Shown piece by piece: positions 57,145-64,000 of a stretch of 64,000 nucleotides of DNA. Source of the DNA: Auanema rhodensis (Eukaryota; Nematoda; Chromadorea; Rhabditida; Rhabditidae). The stretch covers positions 7,388,131 to 7,452,130 of the forward strand of contig OZ059894.1 of NCBI GenBank assembly GCA_964057225.1, in the 5' to 3' direction. Both the position numbers and the translations under genes were made by a program. Under the pieces are notes generated by a model. It did not search any database and was not told the origin of the DNA. It was given only the letters and a program-made list of their open reading frames with translations. Position 1 is the first letter of the stretch. Each line of letters opens with the position of its first letter.

Positions 57145-57689
57145 AAACTTTTGCTTTCTTTTGTTTCAGAAACAGTTTTGATAAAGCTTTCAGTTTCGGA
57201 ACTTCTCTCAAATCCTTTCATTGGATATATTCTGGTAAAAAGGTCTAGGCTTATGGTTACGTTGTTTGGATGCATCAGGAATAGACGGCGGATCTCTTGT
57301 GAGATGATATACTTTGAGATAATGTCGATTGGACATTGTTTCTTGGATATATTGTGATAAAAAGCTCCAAGCTTATGATTACCGTGTTTGGATGCATCAG
57401 GAATAGACGGCGGATCTCTTGTGAGATCATATTCTAGGAGATAATGTCGATTAGACATTGTTTCTTGGATATATTGTGATAAAAAGCTCCAAGTTTGTGA
57501 TTACCGTGTTTGGATGCATCAGGAATAGACGGCAGATCTCTTGTGAGATCATATTCTAGGAGATAATGTCGATTGGACATTGTTTCTTGGATATATTGTG
57601 AAAAAAGGTCCAAGCTTATGATTAGCTTGTTTGGATGCATAAGGGATAGACGGCGTTCTCTTGTGAGATGATATTCTAGGAGATAATGT

Positions 57690-57761
57690 GGCCGAATGGT
57701 CTAGGGGTATGATTCTCGCTTTGGGTGCGAGAGGTCCCGGGTTCAAATCCCGGTTCGGCCC
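57690..57761 (+). tRNA. tRNA-Pro (UGG), array gene 63
   Basis: Consensus body; trailer AAACTTTT. Next gene 375 bp on. Confidence 0.96.
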
Positions 57762-58064
57762 AAACTTTTGCTTTCTTTTGTTTCAGAAACAGTTTTGATA
57801 AAGCTTTCAGTTTCGGAACTTCTCTCAAATCCTTTCTTTGGATAATTTCCGGTAAAAAGGTCTAGTCTTATGGTTACGTTGTTTGGATGCATCAGGAATA
57901 GACGGCGGATCTCTTGTGAGATGATATACTTTGAGATAATGTCGATTGGACATTGTTTCTTGGATATATTGTGATAAAAAGGTCCAAGCTTATGATTACC
58001 GTGTTTGGATGCATAAGGGATAGACGGCGGATCTCTTGTGAGATGATATTCTAGGAGATAATGT

Positions 58065-58136
58065 GGCCGAATGGTCTAGGGGTATGATTCTCGCTTTGGG
58101 TGCGAGAGGTCCCGGGTTCAAATCCCGGTTCGGCCC
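58065..58136 (+). tRNA. tRNA-Pro (UGG), array gene 64
   Basis: Consensus body; trailer AGAATTTT. Next gene 497 bp on. Confidence 0.96.
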
Positions 58137-58561
58137 AGAATTTTGCTTTCTTTTGTTTCAGAAACAGTTTTGATAAAGCTTTCAGTTTCGGAACTTCTCT
58201 CAAATCCTTTCATTGGATATATTCTGGTAAAAAGGTCTAGGCTTATGGTTACGTTGTTTGGATGCATCAGGAATAGACGGCGGATCTCTTGTGAGATGAT
58301 ATACTTTGAGATAATGTCGATTGGACATTGTTTCTTGGATATATTGTGATAAAAAGCTCCAAGCTTATGATTACCGTGTTTGGATGCATCAGGAATAGAC
58401 GGCAGATCTCTTGTGAGATCATATTCTAGGAGATAATGTCGATTGGACATTGTTTCTTGGATATATTGTGATAAAAAGGTCCAAGCTTATGATTACGTTG
58501 TTCGGATGCATCAGGAATAGACGGCGGATCTCTTGTGAGATGATATTCTGGGAGATAATGT

Positions 58562-58633
58562 GGCCGAATGGTCTAGGGGTATGATTCTCGCTTTGGGTGC
58601 GAGAGGTCCCGGGTTCAAATCCCGGTTCGGCCC
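58562..58633 (+). tRNA. tRNA-Pro (UGG), array gene 65
   Basis: Consensus body; trailer AAAATTTT. Next gene 253 bp on. Confidence 0.96.
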
Positions 58634-58814
58634 AAAATTTTGCTTTCTTTTGTTTCAGAAACAGTTTTGATAAAGCTTTCAGTTTCGGAACTTCTCTCAA
58701 ATCCTTTCATTGGATATATTCTGGTAGAAAAGTCTAGGCTTATGCTTACGTTGTTTGGATGCATAAGGGATAGACGGCGGATCTCTTGTGAGATGATATT
58801 CTAGGAGATAATGT

Positions 58815-58886
58815 GGCCGAATGGTCTAGGGGTATGATTCTCGCTTTGGGTGCGAGAGGTCCCGGGTTCAAATCCCGGTTCGGCCC
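58815..58886 (+). tRNA. tRNA-Pro (UGG), array gene 66
   Basis: Consensus body; trailer AAAATTTT, flank CAGAAAAAGTTTTG. Next gene 253 bp on. Confidence 0.96.
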
Positions 58887-59067
58887 AAAATTTTGCTTTC
58901 TTTTGTTTCAGAAAAAGTTTTGATAAAGCTTTCAGTTTCGGAACTTCTCTCAAATCCTTTCTTTGGATAATTTCCGGTAAAAAGGTATAGGCTTATGGTT
59001 ACGTTGTTTGGATGCATAAGGGATAGACGGCGGATCTCTTGTGAGATGATATTCTAGGAGATAATGT

Positions 59068-59139
59068 GGCCGAATGGTCTAGGGGTATGATTCTCGCTTT
59101 GGGTGCGAGAGGTCCCGGGTTCAAATCCCGGTTCGGCCC
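59068..59139 (+). tRNA. tRNA-Pro (UGG), array gene 67
   Basis: Consensus body; trailer AAAATTTT. Next gene 497 bp on. Confidence 0.96.
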
Positions 59140-59564
59140 AAAATTTTGCTTTCTTTTGTTTCAGAAACAGTTTTGATAAAGCTTTCAGTTTCGGAACATC
59201 TCTCAAATCCTTTCTTTGGATAATTTCCGGTAAAAAGGTCTAGGCTTATGGTTACGTTGTTTGGATGCATCAGGAATAGACGGCGGATCTCTTGTGAGAT
59301 GATATTCTAGGAGATAATGTCGATTGGACATTGTTTCTTGGATATATTGTTATAAAAAGCTCCAAGCTTATGATTACCGTGTTTGGATGCATCAGGAATA
59401 GACGGCAGATCTCTTGTGAGATCATATTCTTGGAGATAATGTCGATTGGACATTGTTTCTTGGATATATTGTGATAAAAAGGTCCAAGCTTATGATTACG
59501 TTGTTCGGATGCATCAGGAATAGACGGCGGATCTCTTGTGAGATGATATTCTGGGAGATAATGT

Positions 59565-59636
59565 GGCCGAATGGTCTAGGGGTATGATTCTCGCTTTGGG
59601 TGCGAGAGGTCCCGGGTTCAAATCCCGGTTCGGCCC
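59565..59636 (+). tRNA. tRNA-Pro (UGG), array gene 68
   Basis: Consensus body; trailer AAAATTTT. Partner of gene 73 at 1753 bp. Next gene 253 bp on. Confidence 0.96.
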
Positions 59637-59817
59637 AAAATTTTGCTTTCTTTTGTTTCAGAAACAGTTTTGATAAAGCTTTCAGTTTCGGAACTTCTCT
59701 CAAATCCTTTCATTGGATATATTCTGGTAAAAAGGTCTAGGCTTATGGTTACGTTGTTTGGATGCATCAGGAATAGACGGCGGATCTCTTGTGAGATCAT
59801 ATTCTAGGAGATAATGT

Positions 59818-59889
59818 GGCCGAATGGTCTAGGGGTATGATTCTCGCTTTGGGTGCGAGAGGTCCCGGGTTCAAATCCCGGTTCGGCCC
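59818..59889 (+). tRNA. tRNA-Pro (UGG), array gene 69
   Basis: Consensus body; trailer AAACTTTT. Partner of gene 74. Next gene 497 bp on. Confidence 0.96.
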
Positions 59890-60314
59890 AAACTTTTGCT
59901 TTCTTTTGTTTCAGAAACAGTTTTGATAAAGCTTTCAGTTTCGGAACATCTCTCAAATCCTTTCTTTGGATAATTTCCGGTAAAAAGGTGTAGGCTTATG
60001 GTTACGTTGTTTGGATGCATCAGGAATAGACGGCGGATCTCTTGTGAGATGATATTCTAGGAGATAATGTCGATTGGACATTGTTTCTTGGATATATTGT
60101 GATAAAAAGCTCCAAGCTTATGATTACCGTGTTTGGATGCATCAGGAATAGACGGCAGATCTCTTGTGAGATCATATTCTTGGAGATAATGTCGATTGGA
60201 CATTGTTTCTTGGATATATTGTGATAAAAAGGTCCAAGCTTATTATTACGTTGTTCGGATGCATCAGGAATAGACGGCGGATCTCTTGTGAGATGATATT
60301 CTGGGAGATAATGT

Positions 60315-60386
60315 GGCCGAATGGTCTAGGGGTATGATTCTCGCTTTGGGTGCGAGAGGTCCCGGGTTCAAATCCCGGTTCGGCCC
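60315..60386 (+). tRNA. tRNA-Pro (UGG), array gene 70
   Basis: Consensus body; trailer AAAATTTT. Partner of gene 75; both are followed by the GATAAGGCTTTC change. Next gene 252 bp on. Confidence 0.96.
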
Positions 60387-60566
60387 AAAATTTTGCTTTC
60401 TTTTGTTTCAGAAACAGTTTTGATAAGGCTTTCAGTTTCGGAACTTCTCTCAAATCCTTTCTTTGGATATATTCTGGTAAAAAGGTCTAGGCTTATGGTT
60501 ACGTTGTTTGGATGCATCAGGAATAGACGGCGTTCTCTTGTGAGATGTTATTCTGGGAGATAATGT

Positions 60567-60638
60567 GGCCGAATGGTCTAGGGGTATGATTCTCGCTTTG
60601 GGTGCGAGAGGTCCCGGGTTCAAATCCCGGTTCGGCCC
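60567..60638 (+). tRNA. tRNA-Pro (UGG), array gene 71
   Basis: Consensus body; leader ATGTTATTCTGGGAG. Partner of gene 76. Next gene 253 bp on. Confidence 0.96.
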
Positions 60639-60819
60639 AAAATTTTGCTTTCTTTTGTTTCAGAAACAGTTTTGATAAAGCTTTCAGTTTCGGAACTTCT
60701 CTCAAATCCTTTCATTGGATATATTCTGGTAAAAAGGTCTAGGCTTATGGTTACGTTGTTTGGATGCATCAGGAATAGACGGCGGATCTCTTGTGAGATC
60801 ATATTCTAGGAGATAATGT

Positions 60820-60891
60820 GGCCGAATGGTCTAGGGGTATGATTCTCGCTTTGGGTGCGAGAGGTCCCGGGTTCAAATCCCGGTTCGGCCC
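60820..60891 (+). tRNA. tRNA-Pro (UGG), array gene 72
   Basis: Consensus body; trailer AAAATTTT. Partner of gene 77. Next gene 498 bp on, across a chimeric spacer at 61070-61190. Confidence 0.96.
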
Positions 60892-61317
60892 AAAATTTTG
60901 CTTTCTTTTGTTTCAGAAACAGTTTTGATAAAGCTTTCAGTTTCGGAACTTCTCTCAAATCCTTTCATTGGATATATTCTGGTAAAAAGGTCTAGGCTTA
61001 TGGTTACGTTGTTTGGATGCATCAGGAATAGACGGCGGATCTCTTGTGAGATCATATTCTTGGAGATAATGTCGATTGGACATTGTTTCTTTGGATATAT
61101 TCTGGTAAAAAGGTCTAGGCTTATGGTTACCGTGTTTGGATGCATCAGGAATAGACGGCAGATCTCTTGTGAGATCATATTCTTGGAGATAATGTCGATT
61201 GGACATTGTTTCTTGGATATATTGTGATAAAAAGGTCCAAGCTTATGATTACGTTGTTCGGATGCATCAGGAATAGACGGCGGATCTCTTGTGAGATGAT
61301 ATTCTGGGAGATAATGT

Positions 61318-61389
61318 GGCCGAATGGTCTAGGGGTATGATTCTCGCTTTGGGTGCGAGAGGTCCCGGGTTCAAATCCCGGTTCGGCCC
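61318..61389 (+). tRNA. tRNA-Pro (UGG), array gene 73
   Basis: Consensus body; trailer AAAATTTT. Next gene 253 bp on. Confidence 0.96.
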
Positions 61390-61570
61390 AAAATTTTGCT
61401 TTCTTTTGTTTCAGAAACAGTTTTGATAAAGCTTTCAGTTTCGGAACTTCTCTCAAATCCTTTCATTGGATATATTCTGGTAAAAAGGTCTAGGCTTATG
61501 GTTACGTTGTTTGGATGCATCAGGAATAGACGGCGGATCTCTTGTGAGATCATATTCTAGGAGATAATGT

Positions 61571-61642
61571 GGCCGAATGGTCTAGGGGTATGATTCTCGC
61601 TTTGGGTGCGAGAGGTCCCGGGTTCAAATCCCGGTTCGGCCC
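61571..61642 (+). tRNA. tRNA-Pro (UGG), array gene 74
   Basis: Consensus body; trailer AAACTTTT. Next gene 497 bp on. Confidence 0.96.
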
Positions 61643-62067
61643 AAACTTTTGCTTTCTTTTGTTTCAGAAACAGTTTTGATAAAGCTTTCAGTTTCGGAAC
61701 ATCTCTCAAATCCTTTCTTTGGATAATTTCCGGTAAAAAGGTCTAGGCTTATGGTTACGTTGTTTGGATGCATCAGGAATAGACGGCGGATCTCTTGTGA
61801 GATGATATTCTAGGAGATAATGTCGATTGGACATTGTTTCTTGGATATATTGTGATAAAAAGCTCCAAGCTTATGATTACCGTGTTTGGATGCATCAGGA
61901 ATAGACGGCAGATCTCTTGTGAGATCATATTCTTGGAGATAATGTCGATTGGACATTGTTTCTTGGATATATTGTGATAAAAAGGTCCAAGCTTATTATT
62001 ACGTTGTTCGGATGCATCAGGAATAGACGGCGGATCTCTTGTGAGATGATATTCTGGGAGATAATGT

Positions 62068-62139
62068 GGCCGAATGGTCTAGGGGTATGATTCTCGCTTT
62101 GGGTGCGAGAGGTCCCGGGTTCAAATCCCGGTTCGGCCC
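62068..62139 (+). tRNA. tRNA-Pro (UGG), array gene 75
   Basis: Consensus body; trailer AAAATTTT. Next gene 252 bp on. Confidence 0.96.
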
Positions 62140-62319
62140 AAAATTTTGCTTTCTTTTGTTTCAGAAACAGTTTTGATAAGGCTTTCAGTTTCGGAACTTC
62201 TCTCAAATCCTTTCTTTGGATATATTCTGGTAAAAAGGTCTAGGCTTATGGTTACGTTGTTTGGATGCATCAGGAATAGACGGCGTTCTCTTGTGAGATG
62301 TTATTCTGGGAGATAATGT

Positions 62320-62391
62320 GGCCGAATGGTCTAGGGGTATGATTCTCGCTTTGGGTGCGAGAGGTCCCGGGTTCAAATCCCGGTTCGGCCC
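62320..62391 (+). tRNA. tRNA-Pro (UGG), array gene 76
   Basis: Consensus body; trailer AAAATTTT. Next gene 253 bp on. Confidence 0.96.
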
Positions 62392-62572
62392 AAAATTTTG
62401 CTTTCTTTTGTTTCAGAAACAGTTTTGATAAAGCTTTCAGTTTCGGAACTTCTCTCAAATCCTTTCATTGGATATATTCTGGTAAAAAGGTCTAGGCTTA
62501 TGGTTACGTTGTTTGGATGCATCAGGAATAGACGGCGGATCTCTTGTGAGATCATATTCTAGGAGATAATGT

Positions 62573-62644
62573 GGCCGAATGGTCTAGGGGTATGATTCTC
62601 GCTTTGGGTGCGAGAGGTCCCGGGTTCAAATCCCGGTTCGGCCC
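62573..62644 (+). tRNA. tRNA-Pro (UGG), array gene 77
   Basis: Consensus body; trailer AAAATTTT. Next gene 438 bp on, the only spacing off the 253 + 121k grid. Confidence 0.96.
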
Positions 62645-63010
62645 AAAATTTTGCTTTCTTTTGTTTCAGAAACAGTTTTGATAAAGCTTTCAGTTTCGGA
62701 ACTTCTCTCAAATCCTTTCATTGGATATATTCTGGTAAAAAGGTCTAGGCTTATGGTTACGTTGTTTGGATGCATCAGGAATAGACGGCGGATCTCTTGT
62801 GAGATCATATTCTTGGAGATAATGTCGATTGGACATTGTTTCTTTGGATATATTCTGGTAAAAAGGTCTAGGCTTATGGTTACGTTGTTTGGATGCATCC
62901 TTTCTTTGGATAATTTCTGGTAAAAAGGTCTAGGCTTATGGTTACGTTGTTTGGATGCATCAGGAATAGACGGCGGATCTCTTGTGAGATCATATTCTAG
63001 GAGATAATGT

Positions 63011-63082
63011 GGCCGAATGGTCTAGGGGTATGATTCTCGCTTTGGGTGCGAGAGGTCCCGGGTTCAAATCCCGGTTCGGCCC
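63011..63082 (+). tRNA. tRNA-Pro (UGG), array gene 78
   Basis: Consensus body; trailer AAAATTTT. Next gene 497 bp on. Confidence 0.96.
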
Positions 63083-63507
63083 AAAATTTTGCTTTCTTTT
63101 GTTTCAGAAACAGTTTTGATAAAGCTTTCAGTTTCGGAACATCTCTCAAATCCTTTCTTTGGATAATTTCCGGTAAAAAGGTCTAGGCTTATGGTTACGT
63201 TGTTTGGATGCATCAGGAATAGACGGCGGATCTCTTGTGAGATGATATTCTAGGAGATAATGTCGATTGGACATTGTTTCTTGGATATATTGTGATAAAA
63301 AGCTCCAAGCTTATGATTACCGTGTTTGGATGCATCAGGAATAGACGGCAGATCTCTTGTGAGATCATATTCTTGGAGATAATGTCGATTGGACATTGTT
63401 TCTTGGATATATTGTGATAAAAAGGTCCAAGCTTATGATTACGTTGTTCGGATGCATCAGGAATAGACGGCGGATCTCTTGTGAGATGATATTCTGGGAG
63501 ATAATGT

Positions 63508-63579
63508 GGCCGAATGGTCTAGGGGTATGATTCTCGCTTTGGGTGCGAGAGGTCCCGGGTTCAAATCCCGGTTCGGCCC
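63508..63579 (+). tRNA. tRNA-Pro (UGG), array gene 79
   Basis: Consensus body; trailer AAAATTTT. 2190 bp from gene 73. Next gene 253 bp on. Confidence 0.96.
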
Positions 63580-63760
63580 AAAATTTTGCTTTCTTTTGTT
63601 TCAGAAACAGTTTTGATAAAGCTTTCAGTTTCGGAACTTCTCTCAAATCCTTTCATTGGATATATTCTGGTAAAAAGGTCTAGGCTTATGGTTACGTTGT
63701 TTGGATGCATCAGGAATAGACGGCGGATCTCTTGTGAGATCATATTCTAGGAGATAATGT

Positions 63761-63832
63761 GGCCGAATGGTCTAGGGGTATGATTCTCGCTTTGGGTGCG
63801 AGAGGTCCCGGGTTCAAATCCCGGTTCGGCCC
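63761..63832 (+). tRNA. tRNA-Pro (UGG), array gene 80
   Basis: Consensus body; trailer AAACTTTT. Last gene in the window; spacer sequence continues to base 64000. Confidence 0.96.
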
Positions 63833-64000
63833 AAACTTTTGCTTTCTTTTGTTTCAGAAACAGTTTTGATAAAGCTTTCAGTTTCGGAACATCTCTCAAA
63901 TCCTTTCTTTGGATAATTTCCGGTAAAAAGGTCTAGGCTTATGGTTACGTTGTTTGGATGCATCAGGAATAGACGGCGGATCTCTTGTGAGATGATATTC

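Larger units (their letters stand above)
54960..57691 (+). repeat. 1366-bp tandem duplication, two copies
   Basis: Genes 57-60 map onto 60-63 at exactly 1366 bp; both copies carry GGTTACTTTGTTTGG after the first gene. Confidence 0.85.
59400..62905 (+). repeat. 1753-bp tandem duplication, two copies plus a partial third
   Basis: Genes 68-72 map onto 73-77 at 1753 bp, sharing GCTTATTATTACG and GATAAGGCTTTC. A third partial copy resumes at about 63343 (2190-bp offset) after the chimeric spacer. Confidence 0.85.
29760..64000 (+). repeat. tRNA-Pro(UGG) tandem array, 80 genes, open at right end
   Basis: Modular satellite. The core module is about 253 bp: a 72-bp tRNA, a T-rich trailer, a GTTTCAGAAACAGTTTTGAT flank, and a tail containing GGTCTAGGCTTATGG and ATGCATCAGGAATAGACGG. 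Zero to six extra 121-bp spacer modules (TCGATTGGACATTGTTTCTT … GATATTCTAGGAGATAA) stand between genes. Spacings cluster at 253, 374, 495, 617, 738, 860 and 979 bp. The single misfit is 438 bp (62573 to 63011), explained by a chimeric spacer. All units have the same orientation. The clearest pure 121-bp run is 38672-39155. The array continues past the window. Confidence 0.95.

Noticed and set aside
29897-63743. More than a hundred minus- and plus-strand open frames in the array, for example ones containing EPGTSRTQSENHTPRP or ETVLIKLSVSELLSNPF.
   Set aside because: They are translations of the tRNA (antisense) and of module flanks. Their conservation follows the repeat, stops and starts shift with spacer number, and Pol III genes occupy the sequence.
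29760-64000. CRISPR-like array of repeats and spacers
   Set aside because: Both module types are repetitive, the unit is a eukaryotic Pol III tRNA gene, introns are present nearby, and no cas genes exist.
29760-64000. tRNA-derived SINE cluster
   Set aside because: Copies are in strict head-to-tail tandem with complete tRNA 3' ends, no poly(A) or retrotransposed tail, and no target-site duplications.

Overview
The window is eukaryotic nuclear DNA, most likely from an invertebrate animal. It is AT-rich, has GT-AG introns of about 100-330 bp inside a C2H2 zinc-finger gene, and carries a Polinton (Maverick)-type element. It also holds Pol III tRNA genes with internal A and B boxes. Compact introns and a splice acceptor just upstream of the zinc-finger start codon would fit a nematode, but nothing here proves the phylum.

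Layout. 3-140: the last coding piece of a CUB-domain gene. 141-2850: AT-rich DNA with no convincing gene. 2851-11824: a rearranged, double inverted-repeat element. It holds broken copies of a protein-primed family-B DNA polymerase and an adenain-like protease, in the order A-B-unique-A'-B' rather than the simple palindrome A-B-B'-A'. Both arm pairs are nearly identical. 11825-25587: mostly non-coding, pyrimidine-rich DNA with microsatellites, a 400-bp direct duplication of a coiled-coil-like fragment, and a few short coding-like open stretches that I cannot assign. 25588-27062: a five-exon gene for a 270-residue protein with two C2H2 zinc fingers, the only clearly intact protein gene. 27063-29760: decayed tRNA-Pro copies, small hairpins and unassigned open frames.

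29760-64000 (running off the window): a tandem array of 80 tRNA-Pro genes, all with anticodon UGG and all on the + strand. Gene-to-gene distances are quantized as about 253 + 121k bp (k = 0-6). The 253-bp module carries one tRNA; the 121-bp module is a spacer inserted zero to six times. The spacer, and the tail of the 253-bp module, contain a degenerate 5' half of the same tRNA-Pro gene. So the array looks like a satellite built from living and dead copies of one tRNA. Nested tandem duplications (2974, 1112, 1366, 1753 and 3600 bp offsets) indicate repeated unequal exchange. The diverged units at 27.4 and 29.2-29.5 kb look like the decaying left edge.

How it works together: the CUB and zinc-finger genes have no visible functional link. 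The tRNA array could supply tRNA-Pro(UGG) at high dosage or act as structural or boundary chromatin; the sequence cannot decide this. The array and the inverted element are also regions where assembly should be verified.
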